The notes under the pieces: model-generated | Told to the model about the DNA's origin: nothing | Seen by the model: only the letters and a program-made list of their open reading frames with translations | The model's database searches: none | Program-made: the position numbers and the translations under genes | Shown: positions 8,581-16,582 of the stretch, piece after piece | Layout: each line of letters starts with the position of its first letter | Position numbering within the stretch: position 1 is the stretch's first letter | Assembly: GCA_947495135.1 (NCBI GenBank) | Contig: CANLXN010000005.1 | Span: forward strand, 124,001 to 188,000 | From: an uncultured Flavobacteriaceae bacterium | Lineage (GTDB): Bacteria; Bacteroidota; Bacteroidia; Flavobacteriales; Flavobacteriaceae | Length of the DNA stretch: 64,000 nt | Direction of reading: 5' to 3'

Positions 8581-9063
8581 ATGAGCACCTATACCATACA
8601 CGTGGACCAGCAAGAGTTTACGGTGAGCACAAAAGATTTGTCTAAACTTGATTTGCATCAAACATCGGCTACCAATTTCCATTTGTTGAAAGACCATAAA
8701 GCCTTTAAGGTGAAACTACTAGCCGAGAATATGCTAGACAAAACAATGACCATGTCTGTGAATGGAAACAAGTATCTGGTTAAAATTGACGATGCGTATG
8801 ATAGGATGGTTGCTGAAATGGGGCTACTGGAAAAATCGGAATCTAAATCAAATGACTTTATGGCACCTATGCCTGGTTATATCGTAGACGTTCTAGTAAA
8901 ATCTGGCGATAGCATTGAAGATGGGACGCCGCTTTTTGTGCTTTCGGCTATGAAAATGGAAAACACAATTCTTGCAGATGGTAAAGGCGTAGTAAAGTCT
9001 GTAGAAGTACAAGTTGACGATTCTGTGGTAAAAGGCCAACTGATTATAGCCATGGAATCTTAG
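8581..9063 (+). CDS. Biotin carboxyl carrier protein of acyl-CoA carboxylase
   Basis: 160 residues from the ATG at 8581; the frame is open back to a GTG at 8527 but the extra residues are hydrophobic and unlike the family. The C-terminal biotinyl domain has FMAPMPGYIVDVLV and the biotinylation motif SAMKMEN with the target Lys at 125. The N-terminal half is a linker/beta domain that docks to the other subunits. It carries the carboxyl group between the biotin carboxylase and carboxyltransferase encoded next. The gap to the next gene is 61 nt. The order BCCP-BC-CT is common in Bacteroidetes for propionyl- or other acyl-CoA carboxylase. Confidence 0.92.
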   Translation: MSTYTIHVDQQEFTVSTKDLSKLDLHQTSATNFHLLKDHKAFKVKLLAENMLDKTMTMSVNGNKYLVKIDDAYDRMVAEMGLLEKSESKSNDFMAPMPGYIVDVLVKSGDSIEDGTPLFVLSAMKMENTILADGKGVVKSVEVQVDDSVVKGQLIIAMES

Positions 9064-9124
9064 GTGGTTAGAATTAACTGTTAGAATAACACTTTCGCAA
9101 AAGTGTAATTAAATCGAAATAAGA

Positions 9125-10594
9125 ATGAAGAAAATATTGATAGCTAATCGCGGTGAAATTGCCATAAGAGTGATGAAAACTGCTCAAAAAATGGGTATAA
9201 AAACCGTAGCGGTTTATTCTGAAGCAGATCGAGGCGCACCCCATGTTCGGTTTGCCGATGAAGCTGTTTTGCTTGGGCCAGCACCCTCATCAGAATCCTA
9301 CCTTGTAATGAGTAAAGTGATTCAAGCAGCAAAAGATACTGGGGCAGATGGAATTCATCCTGGGTATGGATTCTTAAGTGAAAATGCAGCCTTTGCCCAA
9401 CTAGTTGAAGACGCTGGAATTATTTTTATTGGTCCAAAACCTCATGCTATAAAAGTAATGGGAAATAAGCTTGCTGCAAAAGAAGCGGTGCGCGATTACA
9501 ATATCCCAATGGTCCCTGGAATAGAAGAAGCCATTACAGATGTCGCTTTAGCAAAGAAAGTAGCAACAGAAATAGGTTTCCCTATTTTAATTAAAGCCTC
9601 TGCGGGTGGCGGTGGAAAAGGAATGCGAATTGTTAACAGTCTGGAAGAGCTACCCGAACAAATGGATCGTGCTATAAGTGAGGCAAAGGCGGCTTTTGGT
9701 GATGGTTCTGTTTTTATTGAAAAGTATGTGGGCTCTCCAAGACATATAGAAATGCAAGTACTTGCAGATACGCACGGTAATACGGTTCATCTTTTTGAAA
9801 GAGAATGCAGTGTGCAACGACGCCATCAAAAAGTAGTTGAGGAAGCTCCGTCTGCGGTGCTCACTCCAGAAATACGCCAGGCCATGGGAGAAGCCGCAAT
9901 AAAAGTGGCGAAGGCCTGTGATTATGTGGGAGCCGGTACAGTAGAATTTTTATTGGACGAACATAAAAACTTCTATTTCCTTGAAATGAACACCCGCCTA
10001 CAAGTAGAGCATCCTGTTTCAGAATTAATAGCGGGGGTTGATTTAGTAGAACAGCAAATTAAGGTAGCTAGAGGTGAAAAACTTGCATTTACGCAAGACG
10101 ATTTAGAGATAAATGGTCATGCGGTAGAAGTTAGAGTATATGCCGAAGATCCGCTTGAAAACTTTATGCCTAGCATCGGGACACTTTCTACCTACCAAAC
10201 TCCAATAGGAGAAGGCATCCGTGTAGATGATGGTTTTGAAGAAGGTATGGAGGTTCCTATTTATTACGATCCTATGATATCTAAGTTGATTACCTACGGT
10301 AAAAATAGAGAAGAAGCTATTCAGTTAATGATACAGGCAATTGACAATTATAAAGTGGAAGGTGTCGCGACAACGCTTCCTTTTGGCAAATTTGTTTGTG
10401 AACACCAAGCCTTTACTTCAGGGAATTTTGACACCCATTTTGTAAAAAAATATTACTCCCCAGAACAGCTCGAGAAGCAATACGAAGAGGAACGGGAAAT
10501 AGCCGCTATGACGGCCTTACATCTGTATCTTGAAAACCAAAAGATTGTAAAAACTCCAGAAGCGACTTCTTCCAGCTGGAAGAAAAGAAGCTAG
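9125..10594 (+). CDS. accC: Biotin carboxylase subunit of acyl-CoA carboxylase
   Basis: 489 residues. The N-terminus KKILIANRGEIAIRVMKTAQ and HPGYGFLSENAAFA are the biotin carboxylase signature. An ATP-grasp domain follows with the glycine-rich loop ASAGGGGKGMRIV, the ERECSVQRRHQKVVEEAPS block and MNTRLQVEHPVSE. The C-terminal biotin carboxylase C domain continues to about residue 450, then a charged tail. It uses ATP and bicarbonate to carboxylate biotin on the neighbouring carrier protein. A standalone subunit with its own carrier and a decarboxylase-type transferase next door points to propionyl-CoA or general acyl-CoA carboxylase rather than acetyl-CoA carboxylase for lipid synthesis. Confidence 0.93.
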   Translation: MKKILIANRGEIAIRVMKTAQKMGIKTVAVYSEADRGAPHVRFADEAVLLGPAPSSESYLVMSKVIQAAKDTGADGIHPGYGFLSENAAFAQLVEDAGIIFIGPKPHAIKVMGNKLAAKEAVRDYNIPMVPGIEEAITDVALAKKVATEIGFPILIKASAGGGGKGMRIVNSLEELPEQMDRAISEAKAAFGDGSVFIEKYVGSPRHIEMQVLADTHGNTVHLFERECSVQRRHQKVVEEAPSAVLTPEIRQAMGEAAIKVAKACDYVGAGTVEFLLDEHKNFYFLEMNTRLQVEHPVSELIAGVDLVEQQIKVARGEKLAFTQDDLEINGHAVEVRVYAEDPLENFMPSIGTLSTYQTPIGEGIRVDDGFEEGMEVPIYYDPMISKLITYGKNREEAIQLMIQAIDNYKVEGVATTLPFGKFVCEHQAFTSGNFDTHFVKKYYSPEQLEKQYEEEREIAAMTALHLYLENQKIVKTPEATSSSWKKRS

Positions 10595-10625
10595 TTAAGA
10601 ATACAAATGAATTTGAATAACAGCA

Positions 10626-12167
10626 ATGAAAGATAAAAAACAGGTACTAGCAGATAAATTGACCAAAGCAAATTTAGGAGGCGGTCAAGAGCGTATTGAT
10701 AAGCAGCACGCAAAAGGTAAATTAACGGCAAGAGAGCGCTTACATTTTTTACTTGATGAAGGTTCTTTTGAAGAAATGGGGGCTTTAGTAACACATCGTA
10801 CTACCGATTTTGGTATGGATAAACAACTGTTCTATGGTGATGGAGTTGTAACTGGATATGGAACTATCAACGGAAGACAAGTTTGTGTGTTTGCACAAGA
10901 TTTTACTGTTTTTGGCGGAGCATTGTCAGAAACGCACGCGGAAAAAATCTGTAAGATTATGGATTTAGCAATGAAAATTGGTGTTCCTGTAATTGGCTTA
11001 AATGACAGTGGTGGTGCTCGAATTCAAGAAGGAGTTCGTTCGCTTGGAGGTTATGCGGACATCTTTCATAGAAATGTAATAGCATCGGGTGTAATCCCTC
11101 AGATATCTGCTATTATGGGGCCTTGTGCTGGTGGGGCGGTTTACTCTCCTGCAATGACAGATTTCACGTTGATGGTAGAGAACTCTAGTTATATGTTTGT
11201 TACAGGACCAAATGTGGTAAAAACAGTAACAAATGAAATAGTGACTGCGGAAGAACTAGGGGGTGCCACAACACATGCTACAAAATCTGGTGTAACTCAT
11301 TTGACCGCCGCAAGCGATATTCAATGCATCAACCAGATTAAACAGATGGTGAGCTATATGCCTCAAAATTGTGAAGACAAACCCGTCGATATTCCGTTTG
11401 AGTTAGGGGATGAAATTCGTGAAGGCTTGGAGAACATAGTACCAGAAAATGCGAATCGGCCGTACGATATGCGTCACGTTATTAAAGAAATTATTGATGA
11501 AGACTCTTTCTTTGAGATTCACAAGGACTACGCAGATAATATTGTAGTTGGCTTTGCGAGATTAGCAGGAAAAAGTATTGGTATCGTAGCAAATCAGCCT
11601 ATAAGTTTAGCGGGGGTTTTAGATGTGGAGAGTTCTAAAAAAGCAGCTCGTTTCACAAGATTCTGTGATTGCTTTAATATTCCACTTCTGGTGTTAGTAG
11701 ATGTGCCTGGATTTCTACCAGGAACCGACCAAGAATGGAATGGTATTATTACCAATGGCGCAAAGTTATTATTTGCTTTAAGTGAAGCCACTGTACCAAA
11801 AGTAACTGTTATTACAAGAAAAGCATATGGTGGGGCGTATGACGTAATGAACTCTAAACACATTGGCGCAGACATGAATTATGCTTGGCCAGGGGCAGAA
11901 ATTGCCGTAATGGGCGCCAAGGGTGCAAGTGAAATTATCTTTAGAAAAGAAATTAAGTCGGCTGAAGATCCAGTGGCGAAATTAGCAGAAAAGGAAGCAG
12001 AATATGCAGACAAATTTGCAAACCCTTACAGTGCAGCGGCAAGAGGTTTTATTGATGAGGTTATTGCTCCAAAGGATACTAGGAGAAAATTAATAAAAGC
12101 GTTTGCTCATCTTCAGAATAAGGTAGTTACGTTGCCTAAAAAGAAGCATGGTAATATTCCCTTGTAG
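10626..12167 (+). CDS. Acyl-CoA (propionyl-CoA) carboxylase carboxyltransferase subunit
   Basis: 513 residues, the usual length for PccB-type proteins. It shows [20 protein letters not shown] near the start, then the two crotonase-like halves with [18 protein letters not shown] and [12 protein letters not shown] in the first, and [16 protein letters not shown] and [11 protein letters not shown] in the second. It transfers the carboxyl group from biotin to an acyl-CoA, most likely propionyl-CoA to methylmalonyl-CoA. It starts 31 nt after the biotin carboxylase gene and completes a three-gene operon. Confidence 0.93.
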   Translation: MKDKKQVLADKLTKANLGGGQERIDKQHAKGKLTARERLHFLLDEGSFEEMGALVTHRTTDFGMDKQLFYGDGVVTGYGTINGRQVCVFAQDFTVFGGALSETHAEKICKIMDLAMKIGVPVIGLNDSGGARIQEGVRSLGGYADIFHRNVIASGVIPQISAIMGPCAGGAVYSPAMTDFTLMVENSSYMFVTGPNVVKTVTNEIVTAEELGGATTHATKSGVTHLTAASDIQCINQIKQMVSYMPQNCEDKPVDIPFELGDEIREGLENIVPENANRPYDMRHVIKEIIDEDSFFEIHKDYADNIVVGFARLAGKSIGIVANQPISLAGVLDVESSKKAARFTRFCDCFNIPLLVLVDVPGFLPGTDQEWNGIITNGAKLLFALSEATVPKVTVITRKAYGGAYDVMNSKHIGADMNYAWPGAEIAVMGAKGASEIIFRKEIKSAEDPVAKLAEKEAEYADKFANPYSAAARGFIDEVIAPKDTRRKLIKAFAHLQNKVVTLPKKKHGNIPL

Positions 12168-12574
12168 TATTTGCTTTATATTCCAAGTGTTTCATTTAGG
12201 AAATGGGCGGCACGCTTGTTAAATAACCTAAACGGCTGTCAAATGTTCTTTGGTTCAATTTTATCAATTTTGAGCTACCGATAAATAAAATGCGGAAATT
12301 GGAATAAAACATGATAAAATCTTAATTAACCTATGCGGACAATGACTCCTTACTATAAATGTGCGGAACTCTTCGCGCTAGGGGAATCACCAAACACAAA
12401 ATGATAATGGTATTAATACTACCCATTAATTGAATCCATTTGTAGATGGAGAACTATATTCAGAAAGAGACCAACCATAAGCATAACTAATACCAAAATT
12501 ATCACAATCAATGATATACACTTTAAAAAACTATTTTGTTTAGTTATATTTATTCATCATTAAACAAAATAATT
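12168..12574. other. Gene-free stretch after the carboxylase operon
   Basis: 407 bp with no supported gene and no strong terminator. It contains one copy of a 14-bp sequence, TTTCATTTAGGAAA at 12190-12203, which recurs at 14237-14250. No other clear structure was seen. Confidence 0.4.
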
Positions 12575-12802
12575 ATGGAACTAATAAACGAAGCACTAGA
12601 ATTTGAGAAAGCTAAAATGAGTCATATGTCCACTAGCGATCGAGTTGTAGCCTCAAGAGAAGCTAAACGCTTGATATTAGCACTAAATGAGATATATAAA
12701 AAATCAAAAGACTCTGCACTCATGGATATTATGAAACGCTTAACAGCTAAGAAGAGAAAAATAGAAGTACGTTTGAAGGGTAGACCCGATGTTGGATATT
12801 AA
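12575..12802 (+). CDS. Small helical protein of unknown function
   Basis: 75 residues from the ATG at 12575. The frame extends to a TTG at 12536, but those residues are low-complexity and the ATG is the better start. The protein is predominantly charged and helical (FEKAKMSHMSTSDRVVASREAKRLILALNEIYKKSKD, then MKRLTAKKRKIEVRLKGRP) and ends in a basic stretch. No recognised domain, no membrane segment. It lies 3 nt before the DUF2237 gene and is probably co-transcribed. Function unknown; a nucleic-acid or protein-binding helper is possible but unsupported. Confidence 0.65.
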   Translation: MELINEALEFEKAKMSHMSTSDRVVASREAKRLILALNEIYKKSKDSALMDIMKRLTAKKRKIEVRLKGRPDVGY

Positions 12803-12805
12803 AAT

Positions 12806-13168
12806 ATGGAGTTAAACGTTTTAGGAACCAAATTACAGCCTTGCTGTACAAGCCCTGCAACGGGTTACTTTAGAGATGGTTATTGTCGTACGATCTCCCG
12901 TGATACCGGAACACATGTTTTGTGTGCGGTAATGACAGACGAGTTTTTGACTTATACCAGGTTAAGAGGTAACGATTTGAGTACACCTATTCCACAGTGG
13001 AAATTTCCCGGTCTTATTGCTGGGTCTAAATGGTGTTTGTGTATTTCAAGATGGTTGGAGGCAGAAAAAGCTGGTGTTGCTCCTCCCGTGGTTTTGGAAG
13101 CCACTTTGGACAAAACACTTGACTATACGTCTCTAGATTTACTAAAAAAATATGAGGCTGTAATTTAG
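12806..13168 (+). CDS. DUF2237 family protein
   Basis: 120 residues matching the full length of the DUF2237 (COG3651) family: NVLGTKLQPCCTSPATGYFRDGYCRT, then HVLCAVMTDEFL, RGNDLSTPIPQWKFPGL, GSKWCLCISRW and AGVAPPVVLEAT. The conserved Cys residues at the CC, YCRT, VLCAV and WCLC sites suggest metal or redox chemistry, but the family has no established function that I can name. It sits 3 nt downstream of the small helical protein. Confidence 0.9.
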   Translation: MELNVLGTKLQPCCTSPATGYFRDGYCRTISRDTGTHVLCAVMTDEFLTYTRLRGNDLSTPIPQWKFPGLIAGSKWCLCISRWLEAEKAGVAPPVVLEATLDKTLDYTSLDLLKKYEAVI

Positions 13169-13211
13169 TGTTTCTTGGTCGCCCACAAAGTTGGAATAAC
13201 TTTTATTAAGT

Positions 13212-13772
13212 TCATTCTTCTTCTTCTTCTTCTTCTTCTTCGGCAGCGATGTTTGGTGCCCATGGAAAATCGATAGGTATTTTAAAGGCATTCGTTACGA
13301 AATTGGCAATCATATATTGTCCGATAACAAGATTGATGTCCATCACACAGCCTGCAGACCAACCACTGCTAAAAAAGTCTTTTATCGTTTTCTTACTCAA
13401 TGTTCCTCTATACATCATTGTTTGCCTAGTATACTTAGCCAAAGCATTTAACTTCTTATTTATGGAAGAGTTCCCTAGTCGGAATTCAATTATTTCTGTT
13501 TCTCTTAAACCTAGTTTCTTACTCTTTTGCGTTAAATAGGACAACCAGTAATGAGACTGGTTTGTTTGACTCACCACCAGACCAATAATCAGTTTTTCCA
13601 TCTCGCTTAGTGAGGTCTGAGATTTTGATAGTTCACAGTAGTTCTTTAATCCGTTCTGAGAATGTGTGAGCATTCTGTGGAAATTAGGGACAAAACTATG
13701 TTCCCTCTCAATAGAATTTAGTTCTTTAGTAGTATCCAGTGCTTTGTTTTTTCTTATAATAAATGTCTTCAT
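13212..13772 (-). CDS. AhpD-like (carboxymuconolactone decarboxylase) protein lacking the CxxC site
   Basis: 186 residues. The pattern FVPNFHRMLTHSQNGLKNYCEL, then LSEMEKLIIGLVVSQTNQSHYWLSYLTQ, is the peroxidase-related AhpD-like fold. In active members the second block contains NxCxYCxxxH; here it reads TNQSHYWLSYL, so both redox cysteines are replaced and the His is also lost. The C-terminus ends in nine consecutive Glu codons (GAA repeats, 13215-13241 read on the minus strand) just before the stop. It is transcribed convergently to the DUF2237 gene. It may be a decayed or repurposed paralogue rather than an active peroxidase. Confidence 0.75.
   Translation of the reverse strand: MKTFIIRKNKALDTTKELNSIEREHSFVPNFHRMLTHSQNGLKNYCELSKSQTSLSEMEKLIIGLVVSQTNQSHYWLSYLTQKSKKLGLRETEIIEFRLGNSSINKKLNALAKYTRQTMMYRGTLSKKTIKDFFSSGWSAGCVMDINLVIGQYMIANFVTNAFKIPIDFPWAPNIAAEEEEEEEEE
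13215..13241 (-). repeat. GAA trinucleotide microsatellite, nine units, in coding sequence
   Basis: Nine uninterrupted TTC units on the + strand, GAA on the coding strand, encoding the terminal poly-Glu tail. Slippage by whole units would keep the frame and alter only tail length. Confidence 0.95.
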
Positions 13773-14435
13773 AATCCTACATTTTAAATAGTACTTCTTA
13801 AATAGGTAGAAGTAGGAACATGATATTCCTAATTCTGTAAAGTGTCTTATTCTTTTAATAATAATTTCTATGCAAAGTTGCGTTAATTACTAGCTCTATA
13901 GAAGGTTGAAATTCCCCTAACTATTATATATTTTTCACATAAATAATTGATTAATAGTGATTTAAAATTGATTAAATAAAAAACAGCTTACATTGCTGCA
14001 AGCTGTTCGAAATACTGCGCTTCTTAAAGGGGAAGTATAAAAGCGCAGCGTGAATGTACTTTACTAAGAGAAATTATCAACGCTATAATAGATGGGATAG
14101 TTTAGCCGCCACTTCAGAAATAGTATTCATTAACTTTATTTAGGCTTGCTAAACCGGTGTTCGTTTTCCAAGTACTAACCGAAATATATTTTGCAACTAA
14201 TTGTATGTTTTTATCACTCAGCAAAGATGCGAACCATTTCATTTAGGAAAAATGGATATGCTTCCTTATGAATTGTAGATTATTCCTATAAGTCTATAAA
14301 AGAGGGTTGTAGCATGTATTCTTTGTTAAATTTTTAAATGAGTGAGGTGTGTTTTGGACACTTAGTCGTAATTATTTATAAGGTCTCTACTATTACTTAT
14401 TATCTTTAGGACTGAAAAGATCAAATTTTGAGCAT
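13773..14435. other. 663-bp gene-free stretch with two hairpins
   Basis: No supported gene. It contains a pair of adjacent perfect hairpins at 13982-14048 and the second copy of TTTCATTTAGGAAA at 14237-14250. The end probably carries the pirin promoter, with a TATCTTTA-like -7 near 14401. Otherwise AT-rich and featureless. Confidence 0.5.
13982..14048. repeat. Two adjacent perfect hairpins
   Basis: First: AACAGCTT (13982-13989) with AAGCTGTT (14000-14007), loop 10. Second: CTGCGCTT (14015-14022) with AAGCGCAG (14041-14048), loop 18. Neither is followed by a T-run, so they are not standard terminators. They may belong to a small RNA or a long leader. Confidence 0.6.
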
Positions 14436-15317
14436 ATGTCAAATACAGGTTTAATTATAGAGGAAAGAAGTAGGGATATTGGAAATTTTTTAGTGGGCAG
14501 GTTAATTCCCTTTAGAAGGAAACGAATGGTCGGACCTTTCAGTTTTATCGATCATATGGGGCCTGCTAAAATTAGTCCAGGAAACTATATGGAAGTAGGG
14601 CAACACCCTCATATAGGTCTTTCTACCCTTACTTATTTGTTTGAAGGTTCTATAATGCATCGTGATAGTACTGGGGCGGTAATGAAAATTGAACCCGGTA
14701 ATGTAGGATGGATGACCGCAGGAAAAGGTGTAGTGCATACAGAGCGTACTCCAATAGAGATGAGAGACGGTAAAACGTATCCGGTACATGGTTTTCAAAT
14801 ATGGGTAGCTCTGCCAAAAGAGAAGGAAGATATTGAACCTTATTTTTCTCACACGCAGGAATCCGCATTACCTAAATGGACAGAAAATGAAGTGGAGTAT
14901 ACGCTTATCGCAGGGAAAGGTTTTGGAAAGGAATCTCCTGTGCCAGTTTATTCAGATCTTTTTATGCTTCAACTTCTTTCAAAAACCAAATCTTCTTTTT
15001 CTGTAAACGGTAATTTAACGGGTGAAATAGGAATATGTGTAGTTGAGGGTTATATAGAGGCCTGTGGAGAAACAATTACCGAAGGGAACATGCTTATTTC
15101 TAAAGAGAACGATAGTTGCGATATAATTATTGGTGCTCATACACGACTACTTCTATTTGGTGGAAAGCCGTTTGAAGAAGAACGTTTCATCGAATGGAAT
15201 TTTGTGTCTTCCAGCAAGGGTAAAATTGAAGAAGCAAAACGCAAATGGACACAAAAGGAATTTGATATGGTGCCAAATGAAACTGGTTATGTGCCGCTTC
15301 CAAACTACAAAAATTAG
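14436..15317 (+). CDS. Pirin family cupin protein
   Basis: 293 residues, typical for pirins. The metal site is intact: HPH at residues 57-59 and H101 with E103 in WMTAGKGVVHTERTP, the same spacing as in human pirin. Domains are pirin N (about 1-130) and pirin C (about 180-290). Bacterial members include quercetin dioxygenases and redox regulators, but the substrate cannot be told here. The following AraC gene begins 5 nt after its stop. Confidence 0.92.
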   Translation: MSNTGLIIEERSRDIGNFLVGRLIPFRRKRMVGPFSFIDHMGPAKISPGNYMEVGQHPHIGLSTLTYLFEGSIMHRDSTGAVMKIEPGNVGWMTAGKGVVHTERTPIEMRDGKTYPVHGFQIWVALPKEKEDIEPYFSHTQESALPKWTENEVEYTLIAGKGFGKESPVPVYSDLFMLQLLSKTKSSFSVNGNLTGEIGICVVEGYIEACGETITEGNMLISKENDSCDIIIGAHTRLLLFGGKPFEEERFIEWNFVSSSKGKIEEAKRKWTQKEFDMVPNETGYVPLPNYKN

Positions 15318-15322
15318 TCAAA

Positions 15323-16504
15323 TTGGAAATAGATTTCCCATTCAGCTTCGGGCAAAAAAGTTCTTTGCTTCTCATTTTCTTTTTTCATGGGATAGTGTTT
15401 TCTTTTCTGTTGTATAGAAAGGGTCTTTTATCGCATAATAGAGCTAGTAAATGGCTTAGTCTGTTATTATTCCTATGTGCAATGTATATAACTCCATATA
15501 TGTTGGGTTATGCCAACTGGTACAGTAATAAAACCACACGAGAGCTTTTATTCTTTATTCCATTCATGCAGGTCCTTCTTATTGGGCCAGTAGTTTATTT
15601 TTACACCAAGAGTCTACTTAACAACGCCTTTAAACTCGGTAAAACAGATTTCATTCATTTTATTCCAGCTACACTTTATTTACTATATAGCTTAGTGGTC
15701 TTTATTACAGATAAGCTCGTATTAAATGAGTTTTATTTTTATGCCGATGGAAGGGATAAAGATCTATCTAATTGGTATCAAGTTGCGGGTTTAATTTCCA
15801 TGAGCTTTTATCTAATTCTTAGTTTACGTTTTTATGCAGACTATAAGAAACTGCTTTTTGATACGGTAAGTTACGCCGACACACTTCTGTTTCAGTGGAT
15901 TCGAAACTTTATGCTTGCCTTTCTTGGTATTCTTATTTTACGTGCCTTGTTCTTTATACTCAATCCAGACTGGGGTGAATTTGGAAGTCAGTTTTGGCAT
16001 TATATTGCCTTCTCTTTTGTATTCTACTATATTTCAGTAAATGGATATTCTCATGCTATAAAGACAACAGTTTTTGCAGATAAAAAGGCGAATAACGTAA
16101 ATGTATTTCTAGCAGATAAGGAAGAGTTCGGATCTAACTCGCAAGAAAATACTGCAGATAAAGATTTAGATAATTGGAAAGAAAAACTAACTCATTTGAT
16201 AACTAAAGAACGTCTATATATAAACCCTAAACTTACTTTGGCCGATGTAGCAAAAGAGTTAGAAACAAACACTAAGTTGGTTTCTTCCATAGTCAATAAT
16301 GGTTTTAATATGAATTTTAATGATTTCGTAAACCAGTATAGAGTTGAAGCGGTTATCGAGCAGTTTAAAAAGGGTGAACAGAATACCAAAACACTATTGG
16401 GTATAGCTTTAGAATGTGGCTTTAATTCGAAAGCTACCTTTAATAGAGCGTTTAAAAAGAATACGTCTCTCTCTCCCAAGCAGTATCTTACAAAAATATC
16501 TTAA
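15323..16504 (+). CDS. Membrane-anchored AraC-family transcriptional regulator
   Basis: 393 residues starting at TTG (MEIDFPFSFGQKSSLLLIFFFHG). The N-terminal half has about seven hydrophobic segments (for example SLLLIFFFHGIVFSFLLY and WLSLLLFLCAMYITPYML), then a short cytoplasmic linker rich in Asp and Asn. A C-terminal HTH_18 AraC domain follows: INPKLTLADVAKELETNTKLVSSIVN and LLGIALECGFNSKATFNRAFKKNTSLSPKQYL. This architecture is common in Flavobacteriia and suggests sensing at the membrane. It is adjacent to pirin and ahead of a serine hydrolase, either of which could be a target. Confidence 0.9.
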   Translation: MEIDFPFSFGQKSSLLLIFFFHGIVFSFLLYRKGLLSHNRASKWLSLLLFLCAMYITPYMLGYANWYSNKTTRELLFFIPFMQVLLIGPVVYFYTKSLLNNAFKLGKTDFIHFIPATLYLLYSLVVFITDKLVLNEFYFYADGRDKDLSNWYQVAGLISMSFYLILSLRFYADYKKLLFDTVSYADTLLFQWIRNFMLAFLGILILRALFFILNPDWGEFGSQFWHYIAFSFVFYYISVNGYSHAIKTTVFADKKANNVNVFLADKEEFGSNSQENTADKDLDNWKEKLTHLITKERLYINPKLTLADVAKELETNTKLVSSIVNNGFNMNFNDFVNQYRVEAVIEQFKKGEQNTKTLLGIALECGFNSKATFNRAFKKNTSLSPKQYLTKIS

Positions 16505-16582
16505 AAGAAGTCTCAAATCGAGATTTGAAGCGTTTTAAGCTATTTAAAATCTGACTTTTGTATCAAACGAATACTAAAAGTT

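Noticed and set aside
16505-16582. Crp/Fnr-type box ahead of the serine hydrolase (TGACTTTTGTATCA)
   Set aside because: The spacer between half-sites is 6 nt, not 4, and no -7 element is at the expected distance.
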